Shown here one piece after another: positions 1-7,950 of a DNA stretch of 64,000 nt. The DNA is taken from assembly GCF_025144145.1 (NCBI RefSeq), contig NZ_CP083546.1:1752501-1816500 (forward strand), given 5' to 3'. Below the pieces are notes generated by a model. That model searched no databases. It was not told where the DNA came from and saw nothing but the letters and a program-made list of their open reading frames with translations. This DNA comes from Leisingera sp. M658. GTDB lineage: Bacteria > Pseudomonadota > Alphaproteobacteria > Rhodobacterales > Rhodobacteraceae. Each line of letters opens with the position of its first letter. The stretch's first letter is position 1. The translations under genes were made by a program, and so were the position numbers.

Positions 1-115
1 CGGTTTTCGCCTTGCCCTGCGGCAGCAGGAAGTTGCGGGCGAACCCGGGCTTTACGTCAACGACGTCGCCCATCTGGCCCAGCTTCGCAACGCGCTCAAG
101 AAGGATAACTTGCAT
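1..115 (-). CDS. rplI: 50S ribosomal protein L9 (partial, N-terminus)
   Basis: Only the first 38 codons are present; the gene runs off the left edge. The peptide begins [19 protein letters not shown] and continues [16 protein letters not shown], the canonical N-terminal domain of L9, which binds 23S rRNA. It is the last gene of a minus-strand rpsF-rpsR-rplI group, 12 nt after rpsR, the standard arrangement in bacteria. Confidence 0.95.
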   Translation of the reverse strand, partial: MQVILLERVAKLGQMGDVVDVKPGFARNFLLPQGKAKT

Positions 116-127
116 GTGCTTATCTCC

Positions 128-355
128 TTACTTCACGGCGTAGGGCAGCAGGGCGAGGAAGCGGGCGCGCTTGATAGCACGGGCCAGCTCACGCTGCTTC
201 TTGGCCGAAACGGCGGTGATGCGCGACGGTACGATCTTGCCGCGCTCGGAAATGTAGCGCTGCAGAAGACGGGTGTCTTTGTAGTCGATCGCCGGTGCGT
301 TGTCGCCCGAGAAGGGGCACACTTTGCGGCGGCGGAAAAACGGTTTGGCTGCCAT
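128..355 (-). CDS. rpsR: 30S ribosomal protein S18
   Basis: A full-length 75-residue S18 starting [17 protein letters not shown], with the basic RNA-binding stretch [21 protein letters not shown] and the usual C-terminal ALLPYAVK. S18 pairs with S6 on the platform of the small subunit, which fits its place 28 nt downstream of rpsF. It is co-transcribed with rpsF and rplI. Confidence 0.98.
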   Translation of the reverse strand: MAAKPFFRRRKVCPFSGDNAPAIDYKDTRLLQRYISERGKIVPSRITAVSAKKQRELARAIKRARFLALLPYAVK

Positions 356-383
356 GGTTTAGCGTCCTTTTCTCAAGCTAAGA

Positions 384-737
384 TCAGCGGCGCTCGCGAC
401 GGGTGTCGCGTTCATCGCGTTTCTGCATCTGGACCGAGGGGCCTTCCTTGTGCTCGTCGACCTTGATGGTCAGGACGCGCATCACGTCGTCATGCAGACG
501 CATCAGGCGTTCCATTTCCTGAATGGCGCCGGCAGAGGCGTCAGTCTTCAGGAAGGAGTAATGCCCCTTGCGGTTCTTGTTGATCTTGTAGGCCATCGTT
601 TTGACGCCCCAGTACTCCTGCTCGACCAGCTTGCCGCCGTTGTCGGACAGAACAGCACCGAAATGTTCGATGAGGCCTTCAGCTTGCGAGTTGGACAGGT
701 CCTGACGCGCAATCATGACATGCTCATAGAGTGGCAT
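384..737 (-). CDS. rpsF: 30S ribosomal protein S6
   Basis: 117 residues beginning MPLYEHVMIARQDLS, the typical S6 ferredoxin-like fold, with the conserved segment YWGVKTMAYKINKNRKGHY and a charged C-terminal tail (KRDERDTRRERR). It is the first gene of the rpsF-rpsR-rplI operon. The start has a good ribosome binding site (CAGGAG, 6-7 nt before ATG). A promoter candidate lies about 110 nt upstream. Confidence 0.97.
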   Translation of the reverse strand: MPLYEHVMIARQDLSNSQAEGLIEHFGAVLSDNGGKLVEQEYWGVKTMAYKINKNRKGHYSFLKTDASAGAIQEMERLMRLHDDVMRVLTIKVDEHKEGPSVQMQKRDERDTRRERR

Positions 738-845
738 GCGAACTCCTGTTTGTGTCTAGGCGCATTTCATAGAACGGGCATCAAAGCTTCCGCTGCCCGG
801 TCACGAGAGGCTGCGCGGATCGAAAATGTCGCGGAAGCAGGGCCT

Positions 846-873
846 CCTATACAGGCTGCGGCTGAAAGAGCAA
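846..873 (-). promoter_or_regulatory. promoter candidate for rpsF-rpsR-rplI
   Basis: Read on the minus strand: TTGCTC, 16 nt spacer, TATAGG. The -10 element ends about 109 nt before the rpsF ATG. Both hexamers resemble the sigma-70 consensus. No start-site data are available, so this is a pattern match only. Confidence 0.4.
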
Positions 874-964
874 GGCAAAAGGGCGGTTTCACGCCGCCGG
901 CCGCTGCCGCCGCTGCAATACCGCTAGCCCGCCGTATTGATGCCCCAAAGCAGGTCTTCACTGA

Positions 965-979
965 TTAACGAAGCCTTAA
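965..979. promoter_or_regulatory. candidate CtrA binding site
   Basis: TTAACGAAGCCTTAA is an exact TTAA-N7-TTAA full site, followed by C as in the CtrA consensus. It lies 61 nt before the ATG at 1041. CtrA is the response regulator that in Rhodobacterales controls motility, gene transfer agents and cell-cycle-linked genes. Binding is inferred from sequence only. Confidence 0.5.
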
Positions 980-1040
980 CGCGGGCAGAAACCGCGGAGC
1001 CGGGCCATCCGGCAGGTGCAGCTTGAAAAAGGGCAATCAA

Positions 1041-1574
1041 ATGGCAGTGACAGACCAAACCCCGCCGCAGGTTACCAAAACCCCCGGAGCCGCTGCGTTT
1101 GGTGCGATGGCAGCAGCTGTGCCGCTTAGCCTCAGACTGGAGGCCAATTGGAAGCTCCGGGTTGCGCTGCTTCGGGTGCTGGGGGCCGCGATGATCCTCA
1201 GCTCCACCGGATTGTGGCTGGTGCCGGGTTCCGGCGCCGATCCGGAAATGAACCTGATCAGGATCGGTATCTCGGTTGCCTTTTTGCTGATTGGTCTGGT
1301 GCTGATGACAACGCATGAACCGGGCAACCGGCCCGAAGCCTGCTTTGATCCGGTGCGGCGCGAACTGCGGGTGCTTCAGCGGGATGGCCGGGGCCGTCCG
1401 TGTACCGTGTTGCGCCGCAGCTATGACACCTTGGGCGGGGCACGGCTGACGGCGGTGTCGGTGCAATTGTATGAGACCGACGGCAGCCTGCTGATTGAGC
1501 TGCCCATCGGCTCTGCCGCGATGCGCAGCCAGCTGCGCGACCAGCTCAGCGGTGCGGTGCGGATCCTGACCTGA
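1041..1574 (+). CDS. small membrane protein of unknown function
   Basis: 177 residues from ATG 1041; an in-frame TTG lies at 1023, but the ATG is the more natural start. Two hydrophobic helices (about residues 42-62 and 73-92) are separated by a short loop. A cytoplasmic C-terminal half follows, rich in Arg and Leu, with beta-like alternation (RRELRVLQRDGRGRPCTVL, LYETDGSLLIELPIG). I recognise no family. It stands alone between rpsF and a YceI gene, has a perfect CtrA-type site 61 nt upstream and is followed by a terminator at 1603. The layout suggests a membrane-tethered beta-domain protein, but no function can be assigned. Confidence 0.75.
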   Translation: MAVTDQTPPQVTKTPGAAAFGAMAAAVPLSLRLEANWKLRVALLRVLGAAMILSSTGLWLVPGSGADPEMNLIRIGISVAFLLIGLVLMTTHEPGNRPEACFDPVRRELRVLQRDGRGRPCTVLRRSYDTLGGARLTAVSVQLYETDGSLLIELPIGSAAMRSQLRDQLSGAVRILT

Positions 1575-1602
1575 CCCGCCTTCACATTTGCGCGAGGAAA
1601 AT

Positions 1603-1626
1603 CCGTCGGCCTGTCCGGCGGGTTTT
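1603..1626 (+). terminator. intrinsic terminator
   Basis: CCGTCGG, 5-nt loop, CCGGCGG (one G-T pair), then GTTTTG. It begins 28 nt after the membrane protein gene stops. Confidence 0.6.
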
Positions 1627-1728
1627 GTGTTCGCCGGTTCACAGGTAATGTTGGTTTTTGCGGGCTTCCCTTTCGGGCGCATGCGCCGCATCTGTTGCCT
1701 CATGATTTATTCTGACGGAGCTTTTCCC

Positions 1729-2307
1729 ATGAAAACGACCCTGATTGCTGCCGCCCTGGCCGCTGTTGCTGCAACCGGCGCTGCTGCCGCCCCGGAAAAA
1801 TACGTGCTGGATTCCAGCCATAGCCAGATCCTGTTTGACTACAATCACCTGGGATACTCGACCACCTATGGTATGTTCGCCGGTTTTGAAGGCGAGATCA
1901 TGTTTGATCAGGAAGACCCGGCAGCCTCCAGTGTCGCGGTGTCCATGCCGCTCAGCATGATGTTCACCGGCTGGCAGGCCCGTTTCGACCATTTCATGAC
2001 CAAGGATTTCTTTGACGCAACCGAAGACGAAACTGTCAGCTTCACCTCCACCGCGATCGAAGTGACCGGCGACAACACTGCCAAGATCAGCGGTGATCTG
2101 ACCCTGAACGGCGTGACCAAACCGGTGGTGCTGGACGCCAAGCTGAACCAGACCGGCGACCACCCGATGGCGAAAAAGCCCTGGGCCGGTTTTGACGCCA
2201 CCACCTCGGTGCTGCGGTCGGACTACAATCTGGGCCAGTTCGCGCCTTTCGTCAGCGACGAGGTGAACATCAAAATCTCGGTCGAAGCGATGAAGGCCGA
2301 CAGCTAA
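1729..2307 (+). CDS. periplasmic YceI family protein
   Basis: 192 residues. An N-terminal signal peptide (MKTTLIAAALAAVAATGAAA) ends near residue 20. The mature part, EKYVLDSSHSQILFDYNHLGYS, is the standard opening of the YceI lipocalin-like barrel, and FDATTSVLRSDYNLGQFAPFVSDEV is its typical C-terminal motif. YceI barrels bind isoprenoid or amphipathic ligands in the periplasm; the substrate cannot be told from sequence. A second YceI domain sits 0.7 kb downstream, fused to a cytochrome b561. A strong terminator follows. The start was chosen for the signal peptide; the open frame extends further upstream without support. Confidence 0.9.
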   Translation: MKTTLIAAALAAVAATGAAAAPEKYVLDSSHSQILFDYNHLGYSTTYGMFAGFEGEIMFDQEDPAASSVAVSMPLSMMFTGWQARFDHFMTKDFFDATEDETVSFTSTAIEVTGDNTAKISGDLTLNGVTKPVVLDAKLNQTGDHPMAKKPWAGFDATTSVLRSDYNLGQFAPFVSDEVNIKISVEAMKADS

Positions 2308-2334
2308 GGTTGAGCCTCTGCTTTGAAAGGCTTG

Positions 2335-2365
2335 CCGCCAGCTCCACCGGGGCTGGCGGTTTTTT
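2335..2365 (+). terminator. intrinsic terminator of the yceI-type gene
   Basis: CCGCCAGC, 9-nt loop, GCTGGCGG, then six T. It begins 28 nt after the stop codon. Confidence 0.85.
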
Positions 2366-2524
2366 GTTGCCCGGCCACCAACCCATCTTCTAGCCCGGAG
2401 ATAGATCCGGCGTTGGATCCGGCGCCGGCCCCTCGCCGAAGCGTGACAGAAGTTCATTGGTGTTCTCCTAGCTGCTGCGGCAGGCTGTAACCGGCCCCTC
2501 CGGCCGCTTAAGAAAGGAGGCATC

Positions 2525-2848
2525 ATGTTTCGCCTAGGCTACTTCGTATCAGCCGGTGCGGCATTGGCCCTCGCTGCCAACCTGGCGTTCACACCACCGG
2601 CTGCCGCCCATGATTCAGGCCGTGATACCGCCCGCGCCATTGCCGGGCTGATTGCTCTGGGTCTTATTGCCAAAAACCTGAATGACCGTAATGACCGTCA
2701 CCGCGGCTACACACATTCATATCAGCCGCGCACCTACTACCTGCCGCATCGCGGCCACGGCCATTACGCCGGCCGCCACAGGAACCATGACCGTGGCATA
2801 CACCGCCACCGCACCCGCCACGGCGGCTACTACCGGCACCGTCACTGA
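2525..2848 (+). CDS. small secreted histidine/arginine-rich protein
   Basis: 107 residues. A clear signal peptide (MFRLGYFVSAGAALALAANLAF, cleavage near AAA-HD) leads to a short helix (TARAIAGLIALGLIAKNLN). The C-terminal 45 residues are dominated by His, Arg, Tyr and Gly (HRGHGHYAGRHRNH). A strong ribosome binding site (AAAGGAGG) precedes the ATG by 6 nt. Such composition often binds metals or nucleic acid, but I recognise no named family. A 45-bp dispersed repeat element with a hairpin begins about 50 nt after the stop. Confidence 0.8.
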   Translation: MFRLGYFVSAGAALALAANLAFTPPAAAHDSGRDTARAIAGLIALGLIAKNLNDRNDRHRGYTHSYQPRTYYLPHRGHGHYAGRHRNHDRGIHRHRTRHGGYYRHRH

Positions 2849-2896
2849 CATTTCGATGCGGTAAAACCTGTTGCGCAGAAACAGACCGGCTGAAAC

Positions 2897-2988
2897 GGCA
2901 CAGCGCCGCGCGTCAGCGCGGCGCTGTGCCCAAGGCTGCCAGGGGGATCAGCCCGCTGATCACCCGCAGGCTTGGGAGGGCTCCGGCC
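2897..2988 (+). repeat. dispersed 3'-end repeat element, copy 1
   Basis: A 15-bp perfect hairpin (2897-2911 with 2916-2930, loop GTCA) is followed by a 45-nt core (2927-2971). The core recurs at 45623-45667 on the other strand with one mismatch and contains its own inverted repeat (GATCAGC, 2 nt, GCTGATC). It lies between the His-rich protein gene and the 3' end of the cytochrome b561-YceI gene and may serve as a terminator for both. Confidence 0.8.
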
Positions 2989-3025
2989 CCGGATCAACCG
3001 GCACCCGGATCTGCCAGCGCCCGGA

Positions 3026-4291
3026 TTATTCCGCCCGTTTGGCCTCCAGCTCCACCGGAACCTCCACGGCAAACCCCAGCGAACTTTCATCCGGCAGGCT
3101 TTTGCCAATGCCGAAATCGAGACGGTTCAGGGTCAGGGTACCGGCCATCTTTGCGGTGCCGCCCTGCAGATCCAGGCTGAAGGGCAGGGTGACCGGCACC
3201 GTCTTGCCCTTAATGGTCAGGGTGCCTGATGCCTGATATCCTGCGGCCAGCTTTTCGATATCCGCCTTGAACAGGGCAGTTGGGAAATTAGCGCTGTCAA
3301 AGTAATCGGCGCCCATGGCCTGACCGGCAACCGATCCCAGTTCCAGAGACGGGATCGACACTGTCACCTCCACATCACCCGCCGGCCCCGGGGCCGCGGG
3401 TTCCTCAAAGTTGATCACCGCAGACCACTCGCTGAAACTGCCCGAGATGACGCTACCCATCTGGGTGACGGACAGGCCTAGTGTGCCGGACTGCACCACC
3501 CAGCCGCCCCCGGCCGCAGGGTCCACTGCCACAACTGGGGTCACGGTGCCTTCCGTGCCGTGATCCTGCGCGTTCCCGTGGCTGTGGTCATGACCGCCAA
3601 AGACACCAATGGCCGCGCCGCCGCCCAGGGCGCCGGCCCAGACCGCCAGCGCTGCCAGCACCGGCATCAGCCTGTGGCTTTGCGCGGGCGGCTGCGGCAG
3701 GTCGGCACGGCCCGGCAGCATCCGGCGCAAAGTGGCGTCGCGGTCCATCACATGATGCTTCAGCGCCCCGGCAATATGCAGGCCCAGCGAGGCGGCCAGG
3801 GTCCAGACCAGAACCCAGTGCAAGCCGCCGAAAAAATCCGCCGCGTGGTCGGATTTCGGCACAAACGGCAGGTTCTGCCCGAACGGCCACCAGATCGGCG
3901 CAAAACCGGTGGTCGCGGCGTGATGGATCCACCCCGACAGCGGCACCGCCACCAGCGAGCCGTACAGCAGCCAATGCACCATCTCGGCCGCCAGCGCCTC
4001 GGCCTTACGATCGGGATGCAGCAGGCCGGGTTTCGGCTGGCTCAGCGCCCACAGGATCCGCAGCAGCGCCGTAAAGAACACCGCAACCCCCACAGTCTTA
4101 TGCAATGAGAACAGCAGGGTGGCCCGTGCAATCACCGCCTGGCTGCCGTCAAAGCCGGGGCTTTGGATCTCATGCGCCAGCTCATTGGCGAAATACCCCA
4201 GCGGAAAGGCCGAGAAAATCAGCAGGGCGGTCAGCCAGTGAAACGTTTTGGCGACACTGCCGTAAGAGGTGAACGTGTTGGCACGGGACAT
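3026..4291 (-). CDS. cytochrome b561 / YceI domain fusion protein
   Basis: 421 residues. Residues 1 to about 195 form a four-helix di-haem cytochrome b561 with candidate haem His residues in TFHWL (His18), LFSLHKTVG (His64), SGWIHHAAT and LGLHIAG. A His-rich linker (GGHDHSHGNAQDHG) follows another membrane helix near 210-228. The C-terminal 165 residues are a YceI barrel (VVQSGTLGLSVTQMGSVISG...LTLNRLDFGIGKSLPDESSLG), presumably periplasmic. The fusion physically links inner-membrane electron transfer to a lipid-binding barrel, consistent with reduction or handling of a quinone-like ligand. It is divergent from fabD and downstream of a free-standing YceI gene. Confidence 0.9.
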   Translation of the reverse strand: MSRANTFTSYGSVAKTFHWLTALLIFSAFPLGYFANELAHEIQSPGFDGSQAVIARATLLFSLHKTVGVAVFFTALLRILWALSQPKPGLLHPDRKAEALAAEMVHWLLYGSLVAVPLSGWIHHAATTGFAPIWWPFGQNLPFVPKSDHAADFFGGLHWVLVWTLAASLGLHIAGALKHHVMDRDATLRRMLPGRADLPQPPAQSHRLMPVLAALAVWAGALGGGAAIGVFGGHDHSHGNAQDHGTEGTVTPVVAVDPAAGGGWVVQSGTLGLSVTQMGSVISGSFSEWSAVINFEEPAAPGPAGDVEVTVSIPSLELGSVAGQAMGADYFDSANFPTALFKADIEKLAAGYQASGTLTIKGKTVPVTLPFSLDLQGGTAKMAGTLTLNRLDFGIGKSLPDESSLGFAVEVPVELEAKRAE

Positions 4292-4407
4292 TGGCGCGCA
4301 TTTCCTTGTCAGATTCCGGTGGCTCTAACCTAACCGCGGGGGGCTGCGTTGCAACGGCAGGAATTGTCAGCCGGTGCACAGCTTTGGTGCGCAAAGTGCG
4401 GCTTTGC

Positions 4408-4435
4408 TTGTACGCAGGGGAAAGGCCCGCTAAAT
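4408..4435 (+). promoter_or_regulatory. promoter candidate for fabD
   Basis: TTGTAC, 16 nt, CTAAAT, ending 32 nt before the fabD ATG, in the divergent region between fabD and the cytochrome b561-YceI gene. Pattern match only. Confidence 0.35.
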
Positions 4436-4467
4436 CAGGCAAAACGTTAAAACAGACGAGGTCTTCA

Positions 4468-5400
4468 ATGACGATCGCATTTGTGTTCCCGGGACAGGGT
4501 GCCCAGACCATCGGTATGGGCAAAGCACTGGCCGAGGCTTATCCAGCCGCCAAAGCCATCTTTGACGAGGTGGATGACGCTTTGGGTGAAAGCCTGAGCC
4601 AGCTGATCTGGGAGGGCGACATTGAAACCCTGACCCTGACACAGAACGCCCAGCCCGCGCTGATGGCCACTTCGATGGCCGCCATGCGCGCGCTGGAGGC
4701 CGAAGGCGTCACCATCGGCAAGGCCTCCTTTGTAGCCGGCCATTCACTGGGTGAATATTCCGCGCTGGCTTCGGCGGGGTCGATTTCGGTGGCCGACACT
4801 GCGCGTCTCCTGCGCACCCGCGGTCTCGCGATGCAGAGCGCGGTTCCGGTGGGCGAGGGCGCCATGGCCGCGATCCTGGGCTTGGATCTTGAGGCTGTGC
4901 GCGCCGTGGCAGAAGAGGCCGCGCAGGGCGAGGTTTGCCAGGCGGCCAACGACAATGACCCGACCCAGGTGGTGGTCTCCGGAACCAAGGCAGCGGTCGA
5001 ACGCGCTGCGGTGATCGCCAAGGAAAAGGGCGCCAAACGCGCGGTGATGCTGCCGGTCAGCGCCCCGTTCCACTGCGCCCTGATGCAGCCCGCAGCTGAC
5101 GCCATGGCCGAAGCGCTGGCGGGCGTGGACATCAAATCCCCGGCGGTGCCGCTGATCGCCAATGTGCGCGCCGACGCAGTGACCAGCCCGGATGAAATCC
5201 GCGCATTGCTGGTGGAACAGGTGACCGGCTCGGTGCGCTGGCGCGAAAGCGTGCAGGTGATGGCCGCCAACGGTGTGAACGAATTCTGGGAAATCGGTGC
5301 AGGTAAAGCCCTGTCCGGCATGATCCGCAAGATCGACCGTGCGCTGGTTTGCCGCCAGGTGGGCGCCCCCGAAGACGCCAAGGCTGCCGCCGAAGCATAA
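4468..5400 (+). CDS. fabD: malonyl CoA-acyl carrier protein transacylase
   Basis: 310 residues starting MTIAFVFPGQGAQTIGMG, with the active-site motif GHSLGEYSAL (catalytic Ser) and the later His in APFHCALM. FabD transfers malonyl groups from CoA to the acyl carrier protein in type II fatty acid synthesis. The ATG at 4468 is preceded by GACGAGG; the frame is open further upstream, but those codons lie in the promoter region. It is followed 58 nt later by fabG, and acpP comes after that. Confidence 0.97.
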   Translation: MTIAFVFPGQGAQTIGMGKALAEAYPAAKAIFDEVDDALGESLSQLIWEGDIETLTLTQNAQPALMATSMAAMRALEAEGVTIGKASFVAGHSLGEYSALASAGSISVADTARLLRTRGLAMQSAVPVGEGAMAAILGLDLEAVRAVAEEAAQGEVCQAANDNDPTQVVVSGTKAAVERAAVIAKEKGAKRAVMLPVSAPFHCALMQPAADAMAEALAGVDIKSPAVPLIANVRADAVTSPDEIRALLVEQVTGSVRWRESVQVMAANGVNEFWEIGAGKALSGMIRKIDRALVCRQVGAPEDAKAAAEA

Positions 5401-5409
5401 AGAGATTTA

Positions 5410-5436
5410 GCCGGCGCGCGCCCGTGCCGCGCCGGC
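5410..5436 (+). other. inverted repeat between fabD and fabG
   Basis: GCCGGCGCG (5410-5418) pairs perfectly with CGCGCCGGC (5428-5436) across a 9-nt loop, inside the 58-nt fabD-fabG spacer. No T-run follows, so processing or mRNA stabilisation is more likely than strong termination. Confidence 0.5.
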
Positions 5437-5458
5437 CTCTGATATAAAGGACAAGAAA

Positions 5459-6196
5459 ATGTTTGATCTGACTGGCAAGAACGCCCTTGTGACCGGCGCT
5501 TCGGGCGGCATCGGCGGCGACATCGCCCGCGCCCTGCATTCCGCAGGCGCCACCGTGGCCCTGTCCGGCACCCGTGAAGAGCCGCTTAATGCCTTGGCCG
5601 AGGAGTTGGGCGAGCGCGCCCATGTGCTGACCTGCAACCTGTCGGATGCAGAGTCGGTTGAGGCTCTGCCGAAACAGGCGGCTGCCGCCATGGGCTCGGT
5701 CGACATTCTGGTGAACAACGCGGGCATCACCCGTGACAACCTGTTCATGCGCATGAAGGACGAGGAATGGGAGAGCGTGCTGAACGTGAACCTCACCTCC
5801 ACCATGCGCCTGTGCCGCGGCGTTCTGCGCGGCATGATGAAGGCACGCTGGGGCCGCATCATCAACATCTCCTCGGTCGTGGGCGCCACCGGCAACCCGG
5901 GCCAGGCCAACTATGCGGCATCTAAGGCCGGCATGGTCGGCATGTCCAAATCGCTGGCCTATGAAATCGCCAATCGCGGTATTACCGTGAACGCGGTTGC
6001 TCCGGGCTTTATCGCAACCGCAATGACCGACAAGCTGAACGATAGCCAGAAAGACGCGATCCTGACCCAGATCCCGGCCGGCCGCATGGGGGAATCGAAA
6101 GAAATCGCCTCAGCCGTTCTGTATCTGGCCAGCCAGGAAGCGGGTTATGTCACCGGCACCACGCTGCACGTGAATGGCGGCATGGCAATGATCTAA
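5459..6196 (+). CDS. fabG: 3-oxoacyl-[acyl-carrier-protein] reductase
   Basis: 245 residues, a classical short-chain dehydrogenase. The NADPH-binding motif is TGASGGIG near residue 13, NNAG follows at about 88, the catalytic Ser is in INISSVVG and the Tyr-Lys pair in YAASKAG. The C-terminus VTGTTLHVNGGMAMI is typical of FabG. It reduces beta-ketoacyl-ACP. A ribosome binding site (AAAGGACAAG) precedes the ATG. It is in an operon-like block with fabD and acpP. Confidence 0.97.
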   Translation: MFDLTGKNALVTGASGGIGGDIARALHSAGATVALSGTREEPLNALAEELGERAHVLTCNLSDAESVEALPKQAAAAMGSVDILVNNAGITRDNLFMRMKDEEWESVLNVNLTSTMRLCRGVLRGMMKARWGRIINISSVVGATGNPGQANYAASKAGMVGMSKSLAYEIANRGITVNAVAPGFIATAMTDKLNDSQKDAILTQIPAGRMGESKEIASAVLYLASQEAGYVTGTTLHVNGGMAMI

Positions 6197-6617
6197 GCCC
6201 CGCGCCAACCTGTGCCATGCATTGCCCTGCAGCCTGTCTGCAGGGAATTTCCATGTCTGCCCCGGCCTGACCGGGCCGTAGGAACGGTGCAGGTTTCGCT
6301 GCCAAGCAGTTGAAAAGGAGCGGATTTGCGAAAAATTTGCTCTGCCCCTCTTGCAAGCACTTGATTACGGGGCCATCTGCACCCTTCATAGCCGCCAGAA
6401 GCCATCTGGTCCCGGCTGCTGTGACCAAGCGAAACCGTTTGCCTTGGCCGCGGTCTATGTTATAGGCGGCGCATATCTGTACTGGTGTTTCCCCAAGGGA
6501 GCCGCCGCACTGTCCCCGCCCGGCGGGGATTACAACGCCCGCTCCGGGCAATAACCACGCCGCCCGAACGGGCAAGGGCAGAACTGGGCAGAGTGCCCTG
6601 AAAGACGAGGAATAGAC
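6197..6617 (+). other. fabG-acpP intergenic region
   Basis: 421 bases without a supported gene. An 8-bp hairpin (CCCTGCAG 6225-6232 with CTGCAGGG 6238-6245, then AATTT) probably marks the fabG 3' end. A promoter candidate for acpP lies at 6439-6466 and implies a leader of about 145 nt. Nothing else recognisable was seen. Confidence 0.5.
6439..6466 (+). promoter_or_regulatory. promoter candidate for acpP
   Basis: TTGCCT, 16 nt, TATAGG. A separate promoter fits the very high expression normally needed for acyl carrier protein relative to fabG. Pattern match only. Confidence 0.4.
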
Positions 6618-6851
6618 ATGAGCGACGTCGCAGACCGCGTAAAAAAGATCGTTGTTGAGCACCTGGGTGTAGAAGAAGACAAGGTCACCGAAAACGCTTC
6701 CTTCATTGACGATCTGGGCGCAGACAGCCTGGACACCGTGGAACTGGTGATGGCGTTTGAAGAAGAGTTCGGCATCGAGATCCCGGACGACGCAGCCGAA
6801 ACCATCCAGACCTTTGGCGACGCGGTCAAATTCATCTCCGAAGCGTCCTAA
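6618..6851 (+). CDS. acpP: acyl carrier protein
   Basis: 77 residues, strongly acidic, with the phosphopantetheine attachment motif [10 protein letters not shown] (the Ser carries the cofactor). It carries the growing acyl chain in fatty acid synthesis. The start has GACGAGG 7-8 nt upstream. A strong terminator follows at 6880, so acpP is the end of the fabD-fabG-acpP block; fabF lies 3.8 kb further on. Confidence 0.98.
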   Translation: MSDVADRVKKIVVEHLGVEEDKVTENASFIDDLGADSLDTVELVMAFEEEFGIEIPDDAAETIQTFGDAVKFISEAS

Positions 6852-6879
6852 GCCACGCTTCCGGAGAACCGGACCCAGC

Positions 6880-6910
6880 GGCGTCTTCCCATCGGGGAAG
6901 GCGCCGTTTT
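6880..6910 (+). terminator. intrinsic terminator of acpP
   Basis: GGCGTCTTCCC pairs with GGGAAGGCGCC (one G-T pair) across a 4-nt loop, followed by GTTTT. Confidence 0.85.
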
Positions 6911-7092
6911 CGTTTGTCCGGCAGGGCTCTGATTCCCATTTTGCCGGAAAATTTGCGGGGTGTTTGTTTGCGCTATCAAGCGACAGCTCCGCTGCGCCGC
7001 AATTGTTCCATAAATCGTCATGATACGGCGTTCCGGCGGCAGCGTTCCGTGCTAATCTCTTTGTAAGAGGCAAAACTTAGGAGATAGGCATC

Positions 7093-7836
7093 ATGATGAT
7101 TTACCCCACTATGGAGATTCAGAACGGCCGCTGCGTGAGCCTCGAAAAGGGCCGCCTGGATGAGCCGATGATCTGGCATGTGGATCCGGTGGAAACCGCT
7201 AAGGGCTTTGCGGCCGCCGGGGCGGAATGGATGCATGTGACCGACTTCAACGCAATTGAAGGCGATCACTGCAACGAGGAGCTGATCTGCGACATCATCC
7301 GCGGCGCCGGCATTCCGGTGCAGTTGGGCGGCGGCATCCGCTCACGTGAGCATGCCGAGCATTGGATCGACAAAGGCGCAGGGCGCGTCGTGATCGGCAC
7401 GCTGGCCGCGCGCGATCCGCAGCTGGTTCAGGAACTGGCCAAACACCACCCGGACCAGATCGTGCTGGCCGTGGATGTATACCAGGGCCAGGTGATGACC
7501 GATGGCTGGCGCCAGTCCGGCGCAATCTCGCCCGAGGACTTTATCGCGGCGTTTGATTCCGCGCCGCTGGCGGGAATCATTGTCACCGATATCGACAGCG
7601 ACATGTCGGATCTCGAAGCTCAGCTTGGCCTGATTTCCGCCCTCGCGGAAAAGTCCCGCACGCCGGTGATCGCCAATGGCGTTGTGCGCAGCTCGGATGA
7701 TGTTTCGCGCCTGAAATACATCTACAATATTTCCGGTGCGATGATTGGCCGGGCGCTGTTCCGCAAAACAGTGACTGTCGAGGAAGTTCTGGAAGTGGCC
7801 CGGCCCGAACCCGAGCCGGTCGCCGAGTTCCAATAA
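7093..7836 (+). CDS. divergent HisA-like TIM-barrel protein
   Basis: 247 residues with the HisA/HisF half-barrel layout: an N-terminal strand YPTMEIQNGRCVSL, HVTDFNAIEG near 48-57, LGGGIRS near 78-84, VLAVDVYQGQV near 124-134, and phosphate-binding ANGVVRSSDD and SGAMIGRALF. In true HisA (ProFAR isomerase) the first strand carries a catalytic Asp in an xIDL context; here that position is Glu8, while the second catalytic Asp is kept as Asp128. No his genes are nearby. It could be a sugar-phosphate isomerase paralogue of altered specificity or a weak HisA. Its ribosome binding site is TAGGAG. It is monocistronic, with a strong terminator at 7843. Confidence 0.8.
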   Translation: MMIYPTMEIQNGRCVSLEKGRLDEPMIWHVDPVETAKGFAAAGAEWMHVTDFNAIEGDHCNEELICDIIRGAGIPVQLGGGIRSREHAEHWIDKGAGRVVIGTLAARDPQLVQELAKHHPDQIVLAVDVYQGQVMTDGWRQSGAISPEDFIAAFDSAPLAGIIVTDIDSDMSDLEAQLGLISALAEKSRTPVIANGVVRSSDDVSRLKYIYNISGAMIGRALFRKTVTVEEVLEVARPEPEPVAEFQ

Positions 7837-7842
7837 ATCAAT

Positions 7843-7874
7843 GCCTGCGGATTTTGGTCCGCAGGCGATTTTTT
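7843..7874 (+). terminator. intrinsic terminator of the HisA-like gene
   Basis: GCCTGCGGA, loop TTTTGG, TCCGCAGGC, then GATTTTTT; it starts 7 nt after the stop codon. Confidence 0.9.
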
Positions 7875-7950
7875 ACCCCTGTTGCGGCCATCCTTCGAGT
7901 GGCCCGGTACTGAAGGCAGGGATCCGGAAGGCCGGCAGCATGTTGCTGGA

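Larger units (their letters stand above)
738..1040. other. divergent intergenic region rpsF / membrane protein gene
   Basis: About 300 bases without a convincing gene. The region holds a minus-strand promoter candidate for rpsF (846-873) and a perfect TTAA-N7-TTAA site (965-979). An open frame at 767-961 (minus) lacks a ribosome binding site and is low-complexity Ala/Gly, so I do not call it. Confidence 0.6.

Noticed and set aside
767..961. Possible 64-residue minus-strand gene upstream of rpsF
   Set aside because: Ala/Gly low complexity, no ribosome binding site, and it overlaps the rpsF promoter candidate.
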